Source: Nitrospirota bacterium
GTDB lineage: Bacteria; Nitrospirota; JACRHJ01
Length of the DNA: 64,000 bases
Reading direction: 5' to 3'
Assembly (NCBI GenBank): GCA_016212105.1
Contig: JACRHJ010000043.1
Location: 1-64,000 of the forward strand
Below, in pieces: positions 24,283-33,105 of the stretch. Below the pieces are notes generated by a model. That model searched no databases. It saw nothing but the letters and a program-made list of their open reading frames with translations, and was not told the DNA's origin. The stretch's first letter is position 1. The number at the start of each line of letters is the position of its first letter. The position numbers and the translations under genes are program-made.

Positions 24283-24330
24283 AATCCCCCTCGCCTCCCG
24301 GGAGAGGGGGCTGGGGGTGAGGGCGTACCT
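24283..24330. repeat. CCCCTC-type palindromic repeat
   Basis: CCCCCTCGCCTCCCGGGAG-AGGGGGCTGGGGGTGAGGG unit in the gap between the YgiT-type gene and queH. Confidence 0.75.
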
Positions 24331-24333
24331 TAT

Positions 24334-24894
24334 TCACCCCTCAATCACCGCCTTGCTCAAATCCCCCGCCTTCATGAACCGCTCCTTCTCGCTGTATATG
24401 CAGCCGCAGTGCTTCTGGCGGTACATGCCTATCTCCCTGGACTCGGCCTGGCCTTCCTGCCAGCCGTCCCTAAAGTCCCTGTACAGGAACTTAACGCCGA
24501 CCTCGGCCGCAACGACGTTCGCTATCTGGACTATCAGCTCGTGCTTCTGGTACCTGCTGTAAAGGAGCGTGGACGTGAACGCGTCGAGCCCTGCGTCCTT
24601 GGCCGCCTGCGCGGTCTTCCGGAGGCGCATCTCGTAGCACATCGCGCACCTGTCGTCCTCGCTGCCGACGACCTTTCGCAGGAACTCCTCCATGTCGTAC
24701 CCGACCTCGCTCGCCACCCGGAGCCCCTGCGTCACGGCGTATTCCTCCAGGCATTCACGCCGCTTCTTGAACTCGGTGTAGGGGTGTATGTTCGGGTTGT
24801 AGAAGAAGCCGTAAAGCTCGTGCCCCTCCGCCCTGAGGACCTTGAGCGGGTATATCACGCAAGGCGCGCAGCATATGTGAAGCAGTACCTTCAT
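24334..24894 (-). CDS. queH: Epoxyqueuosine reductase QueH
   Basis: 186 residues. Catalyses the last step of queuosine synthesis in tRNA, reducing epoxyqueuosine. The family cysteines are all present: LHICCAPC at the N-terminus, [11 protein letters not shown] in the middle, and [12 protein letters not shown] near the end, expected to hold a [4Fe-4S] cluster and a second metal. The functional but non-homologous alternative to QueG. ATG overlaps the ruvB stop by 4 bp, so the two genes are coupled. Confidence 0.95.
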   Translation of the reverse strand: MKVLLHICCAPCVIYPLKVLRAEGHELYGFFYNPNIHPYTEFKKRRECLEEYAVTQGLRVASEVGYDMEEFLRKVVGSEDDRCAMCYEMRLRKTAQAAKDAGLDAFTSTLLYSRYQKHELIVQIANVVAAEVGVKFLYRDFRDGWQEGQAESREIGMYRQKHCGCIYSEKERFMKAGDLSKAVIEG

Positions 24895-25907
24895 ATCAGC
24901 CTCCCCTGTGAGCCCCCCGGCTTTCTGCCGTAATGCTCATACGCCGCGGGCGTGGCGAGCCTGCCGCGCGGGGTGCGTTCCAGCAGGCCTTCCTGTATCA
25001 GAAACGGCTCGTACACGTCCTCTATGGTGTCCCTCTCCTCCGCGGTCGCGGCCGCGAGGGTGTCGAGCCCGACCGGCCCGCCCCCGAACTTGTCGATGAT
25101 GGTAAGCAGGAGCTTCCTGTCCATCGAGTCGAGGCCCTTGTGGTCTACCTCCAGCCTGTCAAGCGCGGCGTTGGCCACGTCCACGTCTATCACGTCCCTG
25201 CCGCCGACCTGTGCGAAGTCACGGACGCGCCTCAGCAGCCGGTTGGCTATCCTCGGCGTCCCGCGCGAGCGCCTCGCAATCTCAAGCGCGCCGCCCTCGT
25301 CCGCGCTTATGTTCAGGAGCCTCGCGGAGCGCTCGATTATCTTCTTCAGGTCGTGGGCCGGGTAGAACTCCAGCCGTGCCAGCACCCCGAACCGGTCCCG
25401 GAGCGGGGAGGTCAGAAGCCCCGCCCTGGTCGTCGCCCCGACAAGCGTGAACGGCGGCAGGTCGAGCTTTATCGACCGCGCCGACGGCCCCTGTCCTATT
25501 ATTATGTCGAGCTGGTAATCCTCCATCGCCGGGTAGAGTATCTCCTCGATTACCCGGTTCAGCCTGTGTATCTCGTCCACGAACAGGACGTCGCCCTTCT
25601 GGAGGTTCGTCAGTATCGCGGCGAGGTCGCCCGCGCGCTCCAGCACCGGCCCGGACGTTGTCTTAATGTTGACGCCCATCTCGCGCGCGATGATATGCGC
25701 GAGCGTCGTCTTCCCCAGGCCCGGAGGCCCGGAAAACAGCACGTGGTCGAGCGCCTCTTCACGCTCGCGAGCGGCCTGTATGAAGACCTTGAGGTTGTCC
25801 TTTACCCGCTCCTGGCCGACGTACTCGTCGAACGAAGACGGCCTGAGTGCCAGGTCGAGGTTCAGGTCCTCGACGTTCTTGCCTGGTGCTATTATGCGTT
25901 CTTCCAT
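24891..25907 (-). CDS. ruvB: Holliday-junction branch-migration ATPase RuvB
   Basis: 338 residues, normal length. AAA+ motor: Walker [18 protein letters not shown], Walker [17 protein letters not shown], sensor 1 [20 protein letters not shown], arginine finger in [18 protein letters not shown], and a winged-helix end ([17 protein letters not shown]). Works with RuvA and RuvC, which are not adjacent here. It begins 7 bp after hicA and overlaps queH, so hicB-hicA-ruvB-queH looks like one transcript. Confidence 0.98.
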   Translation of the reverse strand: MEERIIAPGKNVEDLNLDLALRPSSFDEYVGQERVKDNLKVFIQAAREREEALDHVLFSGPPGLGKTTLAHIIAREMGVNIKTTSGPVLERAGDLAAILTNLQKGDVLFVDEIHRLNRVIEEILYPAMEDYQLDIIIGQGPSARSIKLDLPPFTLVGATTRAGLLTSPLRDRFGVLARLEFYPAHDLKKIIERSARLLNISADEGGALEIARRSRGTPRIANRLLRRVRDFAQVGGRDVIDVDVANAALDRLEVDHKGLDSMDRKLLLTIIDKFGGGPVGLDTLAAATAEERDTIEDVYEPFLIQEGLLERTPRGRLATPAAYEHYGRKPGGSQGRLI

Positions 25908-25914
25908 TAATTCG

Positions 25915-26154
25915 TCATGCTCTGTTATATGCTTCCAGAAAATCGTCCCGTGAAACCCGCGCCTGCGTGCATATCATCCTCAGAGTCGAGGCCTTGAGCC
26001 TCTGATGGTTCGGCATCGTCAACGGCGTCCTGCTGCCGTCGTCATTGTCGCGCGCCATAGAAATGTGTTCCTTTTCTCGCAATACCCTGAACCCCAGGAG
26101 TTCAAAGGCGCGGATGACTTTGCTCTTGGGCGCGTCGACTGGGAACTTGTCCAT
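25915..26154 (-). CDS. hicA: HicA-type toxin, second module
   Basis: 79 residues. [25 protein letters not shown] carries the HicA pattern with His in EHISM, then [33 protein letters not shown] (outline). Only distantly similar to the HicA at 22916, so the two modules were acquired separately. Its ATG shares a base with the hicB stop (TGATG). Confidence 0.88.
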   Translation of the reverse strand: MDKFPVDAPKSKVIRAFELLGFRVLREKEHISMARDNDDGSRTPLTMPNHQRLKASTLRMICTQARVSRDDFLEAYNRA

Positions 26155-26378
26155 CAGACTTCCACTGCGGTCTCGGCTATGAATGCCTCGATGACCGGGT
26201 CGTCCGTGTCTATGACCTCTGCCCCGAACGTCTCTATATGGAACCGTATGGCGGATTTAATATCCGCGAGGGCGTCCTCATACGTGTCACCTTGGCCGAC
26301 GACAGCCCCCTTCAGGCCGATGGGATATGCCACGTAGCCATCGGGATGTTTTTCTACCACTATCTTGAACTGCCTCAT
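26154..26378 (-). CDS. hicB: HicB-type antitoxin, second module
   Basis: 74 residues from ATG 26378 (AGGA six bases upstream); an upstream in-frame start at 26405 lacks a good site. FKIVVEKHPDGYVAYPIGLKGAVVGQGDTYEDALADIKSAI (outline) is the HicB fold. No helix-turn-helix tail. A perfect inverted repeat brackets its promoter (26413-26468). Confidence 0.88.
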   Translation of the reverse strand: MRQFKIVVEKHPDGYVAYPIGLKGAVVGQGDTYEDALADIKSAIRFHIETFGAEVIDTDDPVIEAFIAETAVEV

Positions 26379-26412
26379 GGCATTCCTCTCTGTTCGGCCA
26401 ACCAAGGTGGGC

Positions 26413-26468
26413 TCTTATCATGGTAACATATATACGGTCAATAACCTCACAGGTACTCTATGTTACCA
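26413..26468 (-). promoter_or_regulatory. hicBA promoter bracketed by a perfect 10-bp inverted repeat
   Basis: Arms TGGTAACATA (26421-26430) and TATGTTACCA (26459-26468), 28 bases apart. A minus-strand -35 TTGACC (26441-26436) lies between them, and one arm occupies the spacer before a weak -10 (ATAAGA, 26418-26413). Candidate operator pair for autorepression. Confidence 0.5.
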
Positions 26469-26492
26469 GAAAACCACACCTTTTACCATAAC

Positions 26493-26520
26493 AAAAGCGC
26501 CCCGCCGGGCGGCGGGGCGC
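26493..26520 (-). terminator. Intrinsic terminator of the peroxiredoxin gene
   Basis: Minus-strand stem GCGCCCCGCC / GGCGGGGCGC with a 4-base loop, then TTTTG, about 24 bp past the stop codon. Confidence 0.8.
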
Positions 26521-26543
26521 ATGCGTCCGGTCATGGGAGGGCT

Positions 26544-27107
26544 TTAGATCTTGCCGACAAGGTCGAGGCCCGGCTTGAGAGTCTTCCTGCCCGGCTCCCA
26601 CGAGGCGGGGCAGACGAGCCCGCCGGACTCGCGGACGAACTTCGCGGCCATAAGCTTTCGGAGCAGCTCCTTGGCACTCCTGCCTATGGAGTTGTCGTGT
26701 ACCTCGTAGGCCTTCAGCACCCCGTCGGGGTCTATGATGAAGCTGCCACGGAGCGAAAGGCCGGCCTCCTCTATGTACGTCCCGAACGCACGGCAGACCC
26801 TGCCGGTCGGGTCGGCCGCCATCGGGAACCGCACCTTGCCTATCGCGGGCGAGTTGTCGTGCCAGGCCTTGTGGACGAACACGGTGTCGGTGCTGACGGA
26901 CATCACCTCCGCCTCACGCGACCTGAACTCCTCGTAATATTCGGCCATCTCCTGAAGCTCTGTCGGGCATATGAACGTGAAGTCGGCCGGGTAGAACATC
27001 AGGACGAGCCAGCCGCCCCTGTAGTCCGACAGCCTGACCTTCTTCGTCTCGTCGTTCTGGTAGACATCGACCTCGAAATCCGGGACCTGCTGGCCTATCT
27101 TCAACAT
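26544..27107 (-). CDS. Typical 2-Cys peroxiredoxin (AhpC/Prx1 type)
   Basis: 187 residues. Reduces H2O2, organic peroxides and peroxynitrite in the cytosol. Peroxidatic Cys is in FYPADFTFICPTEL (about residue 48), with the conserved Thr three residues before it. Resolving Cys is in GGLVCPASWEPG near the C-terminus. The family's SVSTDTVFVHKAWH and VRFPMAADPTGRV blocks are present. No AhpF or rubrerythrin neighbour. GGAGGT precedes ATG. Ends in a strong terminator; a family A hairpin lies about 30 bp upstream of the start. Confidence 0.95.
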   Translation of the reverse strand: MLKIGQQVPDFEVDVYQNDETKKVRLSDYRGGWLVLMFYPADFTFICPTELQEMAEYYEEFRSREAEVMSVSTDTVFVHKAWHDNSPAIGKVRFPMAADPTGRVCRAFGTYIEEAGLSLRGSFIIDPDGVLKAYEVHDNSIGRSAKELLRKLMAAKFVRESGGLVCPASWEPGRKTLKPGLDLVGKI

Positions 27108-27136
27108 GTAAACACCTCCAGATTAAATACAAGAGC

Positions 27137-27178
27137 AAAGTCCCGCCTCTTTGTAAAGAGGCGGCCCAGAAACTTTCA
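27137..27178 (+). repeat. Family A hairpin repeat, copy 3
   Basis: Stem GCCTCTTT / AAAGAGGC flanked by AAGTCCC and GGCCCAGAAACTTT, about 30 bp upstream of the peroxiredoxin ATG. Confidence 0.85.
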
Positions 27179-27204
27179 TAAGGGACGAGGAGCCACGCCG
27201 TGCC

Positions 27205-27350
27205 CTTCGCTTGTCATTCTGAGCCCCGGCTTTAGGCTTACCGGGGCAGGCTCCGCGAAGAATCTGCCTGTATAACAATGGCCTGGCTTCGACCCTACTG
27301 TAGGGGCCGTACCAAGCGAAGCGCGTGTCGGCCCTCAACCTGATTGCAGT
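27205..27350. repeat. Repeat block with two nested palindromes
   Basis: Family D ATTCTGAG...GCGAAGAAT (27216-27263) carries the CCCCGGCTTTAGGCTTACCG-GGG palindrome in its loop. Family B (27300-27335) carries the extra TACCAAGCGAAGCG in its loop. No gene between 27108 and 27411. Confidence 0.85.
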
Positions 27351-27411
27351 ACATTATTTAAATTTACCACCAAAGGGGGAAGTTGTCCATGAGGGCGGAA
27401 AGGAAAGCGGG

Positions 27412-28677
27412 CTAAACCAGGACGGTGTCCGAGAACTCCTGGTACTCCAGATACTCCACATACTGGGCTATCTTGCGCACGTCGTCCATCTGGCAGAAGT
27501 TGGCGGCAAGCATGCCGACTACCTCGGCGTCCACGGCGTGATCGGCCGCCATGTCCTTGAGGTGTTCGAGGGCCACCTCCGGGGTCATTCCGGCCCTGTA
27601 CGGCCGGTCCTCGGTCAGGGCGGTGAAGACGTCCGCGACCGCGACGATGCGCGAGCCGAGCGGCAGGTTCTTCTCCTCGCGGCAGAACGGGTAGCCCGTG
27701 CCGTCGAGCCGCTCGTGGTGGAACGACGCCCAGGAATTTATCAGTTCGAGGCCGTCAATGGAGTCGAGCACCCGGTGGGTGTAATACGGGTGGCACTTGA
27801 CGACGTGCAGTTCCTCCTCGGTAAGCCTGGCGGGCTTCTCGAGTATCTCCCTCGGGATGGCGAGCTTACCTATGTCGTGCATGTAGCCCGCAACACGGAT
27901 CATCTTGCACTCCTCGTCCGAGAGGCCCATGGACTCGGCAAGCGTGTATGCGCAGGCCGCGACGCCGCCGGAATGGAGCGCGGTGAACCGGCTCCTGAAG
28001 TCGATTATCCTGGCGAACATCATGGCCATGTTCAGTATACCGTCCATGTCGAGGTCGAACGACTCCTTGCCCGCCCTCCTGAAAAGCACCCTGTTGATCG
28101 TCCTCGACGTCGCGTCCAGCCAGAACGCCTTCCTCTTCGACAGGCTCCTGAAAGCAGAGACGGCCTCCGGCATGTAGACCGTCCCGGACAGGGTCTCCAA
28201 CTCGTCGCATATACCGGAGAGCTGGGCCGGCACGGGATCCCTCCTGTTAGTCAGCATGTCCACCCTGTCGGCCAGGTGGATTATGTGGCTGCCTGCCGGC
28301 ACTTCACAGCCCTGAAATCTCTCGCCCGCGCCGTGCTCCCAGCGGACATGGTGGAAACGGACAAGGTCCGCCGCCGAGGCAAATGGCTTGAACGTCCTGA
28401 TGTGGCGGAAGCCCATCTCGGCGTGGAGTTGAGGGTTGTCGGTGTCGAACCAAAGAGAGTCGAGGTTTTCCGTGAAGGATATGGCCCCGATGTCGTGCAT
28501 GGCCCCGGCCATCAGCACGTCCATCTGCTCCGCGTCGGAAAGGCCCATCTCCTCGGCGATAGAGGTGGCGATAAAAGACGTGCGCTTGTGATGGTCGTCG
28601 AGTGTCGGGCTCACGAGGTCCACGGCGTTCGACAGGCACATTACCATGTGGAAGAGCGGTACCTGTATGTCTTTCAT
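27412..28677 (-). CDS. Tandem HD / HD-GYP domain protein
   Basis: 421 residues, no membrane segment. The first half is an HD domain with MHDIGAISF (about residue 60) and RFHHVRWEHG. The second half is HD-GYP-like: VAGYMHDIGKLAIPREILEKP, then FHHERLDGTGYPF and DVFTALTEDRPYR. The HHExxDGxGYP motif is intact, so c-di-GMP (or similar) phosphodiesterase activity is likely. The duplicated HD arrangement resembles HD proteins of anaerobes. Promoter at 28731-28759 with an inverted repeat at the start site. Confidence 0.85.
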   Translation of the reverse strand: MKDIQVPLFHMVMCLSNAVDLVSPTLDDHHKRTSFIATSIAEEMGLSDAEQMDVLMAGAMHDIGAISFTENLDSLWFDTDNPQLHAEMGFRHIRTFKPFASAADLVRFHHVRWEHGAGERFQGCEVPAGSHIIHLADRVDMLTNRRDPVPAQLSGICDELETLSGTVYMPEAVSAFRSLSKRKAFWLDATSRTINRVLFRRAGKESFDLDMDGILNMAMMFARIIDFRSRFTALHSGGVAACAYTLAESMGLSDEECKMIRVAGYMHDIGKLAIPREILEKPARLTEEELHVVKCHPYYTHRVLDSIDGLELINSWASFHHERLDGTGYPFCREEKNLPLGSRIVAVADVFTALTEDRPYRAGMTPEVALEHLKDMAADHAVDAEVVGMLAANFCQMDDVRKIAQYVEYLEYQEFSDTVLV

Positions 28678-28702
28678 GGGGGGTTCGGTCTATTGATAAC
28701 GA

Positions 28703-28727
28703 AATGCGATAACTGCCACATCGCATT
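28703..28727. promoter_or_regulatory. Inverted repeat, candidate operator of the HD-GYP gene
   Basis: Perfect 8-bp arms AATGCGAT and ATCGCATT around 9 bases. It covers the predicted transcription start, where repressors usually bind. As RNA it would form a 5' hairpin instead. Confidence 0.5.
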
Positions 28728-28730
28728 ATG

Positions 28731-28759
28731 ATTTTACCGGGACTGACTGCTTATGTCAA
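28731..28759 (-). promoter_or_regulatory. Sigma-70 promoter of the HD-GYP gene
   Basis: TTGACA (28759-28754), 17-base spacer, TAAAAT (28736-28731). Confidence 0.75.
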
Positions 28760-28860
28760 CCCTAATTATAGACTATTATTGTCTTATATGTATCTTTTGG
28801 TTATCTCCGCGTATAAAAAGCCACCCTATTAGGAATACCTTATTAATTAACAGTTTGTAG

Positions 28861-29610
28861 TCAGGAAAAAGTCCGCATAAGACGCTGTACCGCGTAGGCG
28901 AGGTTAGCCGAGGCAAGGCGCGAGCCGCGTCCGAGACGCATCAGTCCGGGTATTATCCAGGGGTGCGATATGACGTGCAGTGCGAAGCGCGGCCAGTCCA
29001 TCCGGCCGCTTTTGGTATACACGTTGAAGTTCACCGGCAGGTCCTCGCCGAGGCCGTCCGAGACCGCCCTTATGGCGATGAACGGGACACCGGCATCTTT
29101 CGCGGCCCTCGCTGCACCGTAAGACTCCATGTCGAGCGCCACGCAGCCGGACGCGCCCGCAAGGCGCACCTTCTCAACCGACGTCACGGCCACCGTGTCC
29201 GACGCCAGGAGCGGGCCGAACCGCACACCGGCGGCGTATAGAGCGCGGTGCGCCGCCACCAGGAGGGCGGGTGACGACCCGATTATATCCTGGGGGGCAT
29301 CGCCGCCCGGTCCAGCGAAGGCGACACTCTCCCCAACGACTACATCACCCGGAGCGAGGCCGGCGTCGAGCGCGGCGGAGAGCCCCAGGGATATGTAAGC
29401 CCGCGCAGGCAGCCCGGCGCATGCGGCCTTTGCCGTCTCATATGCGCGCGCGCCGCCCATGCCGGAGACGAAAATGGCGGCGTCCACGCCGTGGACGCCG
29501 CCAATCAAATAGTTCACATTACCAATACGCGCCTCGGCGAACCTGCCCGGCTTGAGTATCCCGGCCACCTCCATCGGGAGCGCGGCGGCGATAACCACGA
29601 CGCCGCCCAC
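28861..29610 (-). CDS. hpnG: Hopanoid-associated nucleosidase/phosphorylase HpnG
   Basis: 249 residues, nucleoside phosphorylase fold: VFVSGMGGARAYETA at the phosphate/ribose site, ISLGLSAALDAGLAPGDVVV, VALDMESYGAARAAKDAGVPFIAIRAVSD with the ribose-binding Met-Glu. In the pathway it removes adenine from adenosylhopane to give a ribosylhopane on the way to C35 hopanoids. Start is GTG 29610, directly after the TGA of the cyclase gene (TGAGTG), so the two are coupled. Context (shc, hpnH) decides HpnG over an MTA/SAH nucleosidase. Confidence 0.88.
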   Translation of the reverse strand: MGGVVVIAAALPMEVAGILKPGRFAEARIGNVNYLIGGVHGVDAAIFVSGMGGARAYETAKAACAGLPARAYISLGLSAALDAGLAPGDVVVGESVAFAGPGGDAPQDIIGSSPALLVAAHRALYAAGVRFGPLLASDTVAVTSVEKVRLAGASGCVALDMESYGAARAAKDAGVPFIAIRAVSDGLGEDLPVNFNVYTKSGRMDWPRFALHVISHPWIIPGLMRLGRGSRLASANLAYAVQRLMRTFS

Positions 29611-31650
29611 TCAGCCTACCAGCCGCTTGTAGACGCCCTTCTGCCTGTTCGCAAGCCGCAGCTCTTCCGCGCGTGTTCTGCCCCTCTCCATGATGGAGCC
29701 GTACATCGACAGCGCCCACAGGGGGAAGTTCTTGCAGTACATGTGGTAGCGCAGGTAGAAGACCTTGGGGAAGCCGGTGCCGGTGTAGAGGTTCTCGTCC
29801 CAGTAGCCGTCCTCGTTCTGCGTGGAGAGCAGGAACTCGACGCCCTGCCTGACCTCCGGCGAATGGGCCTCGCCCGCGTGCATCAGGCCGATGAGCGCCC
29901 ATGCTGTCTGCGAGGCGGTCGAGACCGTGTCCGGCGCGGCCGGGTCTGCGTACGTCCCGCAGGACTCGCCCCAGCCGCCGTCCTCGTGCTGGCGGGACTT
30001 CAGCCAGTTGACTGAACGGCGCACGAACTCCTCGTTCATGTCCACGCCGATCAAGTGCAGCCCCGCGAGCGCCGACCACGTGCCGTAGATGTAGTTCACG
30101 CCCCAGCGTCCATACCATGAGCCGTCCAGGCGCTGCGTCCTGAGCAGGTAGTCGTACGCGGCCTTTGCCGGAGGGTACGAGAGGTCGAGGCCCATCAGGC
30201 CCATTATCTCCAGGGCGCGTCCGGCCAGGTCCTCCGTGGACGGGTCGAGCAGCGCGCCGTGGTCCGCGAACGGGATGTGGTTCAGTATAAGCTTGTTGTT
30301 GTCCTTGTCGAAAGAGCCGAACCCGCCGTCGCTCCCCTGGAGCGCGACAAGCCAGTCGAAGCCCGCCTTTATACGGCGGAGTTTCTTCTCCTCGTCCGGG
30401 ATGTCAGCCTTTAGGAGCGCGAGCAGCACCATCGACGTGTCGTCGGTGTCCGGGTAGAACTCGTTCTCGAACTGGAAGTACCAGCCGCCGGGTTCGGCCT
30501 CCGGCGCCTTCACCTTCCAGTCGCCCATCGTGCTGGTCTGCTTCTTGTAGAGCCAGTCCGCGCCCATGCGGAGGCTCCTGTGTCCGGCCGGTACGCCGGA
30601 CTCCGCCAGGGCGTTCATCGCTATGGCCGTGTCCCATATGGGAGACACGCACGGCTGGAGGTACATCGCGTCTTCCTCGACGAGGTCGACCTCGAGGTCC
30701 TCGATGGACTTTATCGCCTGCTCGAGGAGCGGGTCGCCGTCCGGGTGGCCCATGAGCTTGAGCGCGACGACGGAGTTCGCCATCGCCGGGTATATAGCGC
30801 CCAGGCCGCCCTCGCCCTTCATCCGCTCGGCCATCCACCGGTAGCACTTCGATATCGCCATCGTCCTGAGCGCGACGTTCTTCCTGCCCTCGTAGAACCT
30901 GAAGACCGAGTCGAGGTGCAGGAAAAAGTTCTTCCAGGAGAGGAGTTTTTTCTCCTTCTTGAACCGGACGTCGTGCCGCTTCCGGTCGAGCGCGGCCATC
31001 GGTATCGTGGAGAGTTCGGAGACGCCCCGCTCCGGCGCGACATGGAACACCGGCTTCTTGTCGAATATGATGAGGAGCGGGACGATGACCGTCCTTGACC
31101 AGTACGAGACCTCGTTGAGGTTGAAGTACAGCCAGTCCGGGAAGAGCATGATCTCGGCAGGCATGCAGGGCACGCCGTCCCAGCGGTACTGGCCGAACAT
31201 GGCGAGGGTTATCTTCGTGAAGACGTTGGCGTTGACGAGCCCGCCCTTGGCAAGCACGTTCTTTCGCGCCTTGACCATGAACGGCTCGTCCGGAGAGACG
31301 CCCGCGAGCTTGCACGCGTAGTACGCCTTTATCGTGGCGGAGAGGTCGCTGTCGCCGCCCTTGTAGATGTACCAGCCGCCGTCCTCCATCTGGATGGACC
31401 TGATATATCGCACGATCTTGCGCTCTTTTTCCTCGTCCACGCGCCCGAGGTAACGCCTCAGCATCAGGTAATCGGACGGTATAGTGACGTCGGCTTCGAG
31501 CTGGTCCACCCAGAACCCTTCAACCGGGTCCTGAACCCCAAGTACGTACCGGCGGATGTGGTCCGTCGCGCGCGTCAGTCCCGCCGGGGCCGCCTCGCGG
31601 CCCGCGTGTTTCGTAGTGCTCGGTGTAAAGGCGTCTACGAACTCGTCCAT
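29611..31650 (-). CDS. shc: Squalene-hopene cyclase
   Basis: 679 residues from ATG 31650 (GAGGG upstream); longer in-frame starts exist but lack a site. Converts squalene to hopene at the inner membrane. The acid motif is DTDDTSMV, the DXDD type (about residue 400). Several QW motifs are visible: QMEDGGWY, QGSDGGFGSF, QRLDGSWYGRWG, QHEDGGWGES and QNEDGYWDE. Middle gene of hpnH-shc-hpnG. Squalene-forming genes (hpnCDE) are not in the window. Confidence 0.97.
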   Translation of the reverse strand: MDEFVDAFTPSTTKHAGREAAPAGLTRATDHIRRYVLGVQDPVEGFWVDQLEADVTIPSDYLMLRRYLGRVDEEKERKIVRYIRSIQMEDGGWYIYKGGDSDLSATIKAYYACKLAGVSPDEPFMVKARKNVLAKGGLVNANVFTKITLAMFGQYRWDGVPCMPAEIMLFPDWLYFNLNEVSYWSRTVIVPLLIIFDKKPVFHVAPERGVSELSTIPMAALDRKRHDVRFKKEKKLLSWKNFFLHLDSVFRFYEGRKNVALRTMAISKCYRWMAERMKGEGGLGAIYPAMANSVVALKLMGHPDGDPLLEQAIKSIEDLEVDLVEEDAMYLQPCVSPIWDTAIAMNALAESGVPAGHRSLRMGADWLYKKQTSTMGDWKVKAPEAEPGGWYFQFENEFYPDTDDTSMVLLALLKADIPDEEKKLRRIKAGFDWLVALQGSDGGFGSFDKDNNKLILNHIPFADHGALLDPSTEDLAGRALEIMGLMGLDLSYPPAKAAYDYLLRTQRLDGSWYGRWGVNYIYGTWSALAGLHLIGVDMNEEFVRRSVNWLKSRQHEDGGWGESCGTYADPAAPDTVSTASQTAWALIGLMHAGEAHSPEVRQGVEFLLSTQNEDGYWDENLYTGTGFPKVFYLRYHMYCKNFPLWALSMYGSIMERGRTRAEELRLANRQKGVYKRLVG

Positions 31651-31746
31651 GCTGCCCTCTCTGTAAAACTTTTTCTCATGCATAGTGTCGCGTATCGGCA
31701 AATTCCAATAAATATACTCAAAACAGGCCCGCCCGTCAAGCATCCA

Positions 31747-32745
31747 TTAAGACAGGTTCCACCTTATTATCTCGATGATGTCCTTCAGGCTCTTGCCGAC
31801 CTCCTGCACCGCCGTCGGCTCGACGCCCGAATGGAGCATGCAGTCCTTGCAGCGCGGGTCCTCGCGTTTGATATATTTATCCCAGGCGACGTCGTCCATC
31901 ATCTCCCTGAACGTCTTGTAGTGCCTGTCCGTGATGAGGTAGCACGGGGCCTTCCAGCCCTGCGGGTTGACCGTGACGTTCCCCCACGGGGTGCAGTCCA
32001 GGTGCCTCTCGCCCGACAGGAACTTCATGTAGAGCGGCGTGTTGAAGAACCTGTACCGGTCCGCGAGCTTGACGATGTACCTGAACTTTTCGAGCGAAGC
32101 CTCGCGGTCGAGGAATATGTCCTCCTCCACGGCGTCGTAGTTGAACCCGGGCGTCACGAGTATCCCGTCCACGCCGAGCTTGGTGAGCCTGTCGAACAGC
32201 TCCTCCACCTCATGCACGTCCGTCTCCTTGTACAGCGTCGTGTTGGTGATGACGCGGAAGCCCTTCGCCTTGGCGTCGGCTATCGCCTTCACCTGTATGT
32301 CGTAGATGCCCTTCCTGTTCCTGGTCTTCTCCTGCGTCTCCTCCAGTCCGTCTATCGAGACGTTCAGGTTGAGGTACGGAGAAGGTTTGAACAGCTTCAG
32401 AGACTCGGAGAGCTTGAGCGCGTTAGTGCAGAGGTATATGTGCCTCTTGAGTTTGAGCGTCTCCTCGACCAGCTCGCCTATCTTGGGGTACAGGAGCGGC
32501 TCTCCGCCGCAGATGGTTATGACCGGGGCGCCGCATTCCTTTATGGCGTGGACGCACTGCTCCAGGGTCATCATTTCCTGGAGCGTATCTTTATACTCCC
32601 TGATGCGTCCGCAGCCGGAGCAGGAGAGGTTGCAAAGGTGAAGCGGCTCGAGCATCAGGACGAGCGGAAACCGCTTGACCCCCTTCATCTTCATGGACAT
32701 GAGATACTTCGTTAGCGATACGTTCAACTCGAGTGGGAACCGCAT
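31747..32745 (-). CDS. hpnH: Adenosyl-hopene transferase HpnH (radical SAM)
   Basis: 332 residues. Radical SAM cluster motif CNLSCSGCGR (CxxxCxxC, about residue 40), GGEPLLYPKI, and a C-terminal SPASM-like cysteine region (CTPWGNVTVNPQGWKAPCYL, DPRCKDCMLHSG). Adds a 5'-deoxyadenosyl group to diploptene, the first committed step to C35 hopanoids. GGAGG lies 6 bases before ATG. First gene of the hopanoid set; shc follows after 96 bp. Confidence 0.96.
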   Translation of the reverse strand: MRFPLELNVSLTKYLMSMKMKGVKRFPLVLMLEPLHLCNLSCSGCGRIREYKDTLQEMMTLEQCVHAIKECGAPVITICGGEPLLYPKIGELVEETLKLKRHIYLCTNALKLSESLKLFKPSPYLNLNVSIDGLEETQEKTRNRKGIYDIQVKAIADAKAKGFRVITNTTLYKETDVHEVEELFDRLTKLGVDGILVTPGFNYDAVEEDIFLDREASLEKFRYIVKLADRYRFFNTPLYMKFLSGERHLDCTPWGNVTVNPQGWKAPCYLITDRHYKTFREMMDDVAWDKYIKREDPRCKDCMLHSGVEPTAVQEVGKSLKDIIEIIRWNLS

Positions 32746-32799
32746 TTACTGCCTCCTGCTGGTGCTGCGAATACTTGATGCTCGGTAAGACGCATACAT

Positions 32800-33105
32800 A
32801 TTATGGCGTGGGCGCGGCATGCCGCGCCCTTCAATATTCCACAGGGCCGACCATATCCTGTCCTGAGCAAAGCCGAAGGATGTCGGCCCTTCATGTTTTT
32901 GCTTTAGTCTGTCATCCTGAGCGCAGCGAAGGATCCGCCGGTATACGATAAATTTGCAGGGGGCGCAGTTTTATGCGCCCGCTCCATCAACTTCCTGGAT
33001 TCCCGCCTTCGCGGGAATGACGGGCATAAGGAGTAGACTTCCGCGCCGCGTCGCTTCGCTCCTCGCAATGACGGACTTGGGTACGCGCGGGCGTACCCGT
33101 GCCCC
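32800..33105. repeat. Intergenic repeat mosaic between hpnH and mlaC
   Basis: Holds a GGGCGCGGCATGCCGCGCCC unit, a family B hairpin with a family D-like unit inside its loop (32844-32890), a plain family D unit ATCCTGAGCGCAGCGAAGGAT, GGGGGCGCAGTTTTATGCGC, plain family C (32999-33017), and a GTACGCGCGGGCGTAC hairpin. No gene seen. Confidence 0.8.

Noticed and set aside
22916-26405. Prophage or genomic island with integrase
   Set aside because: Despite AT-rich genes and two HicBA pairs, there is no integrase, no att-like direct repeat, and housekeeping genes (ruvB, queH) lie inside.
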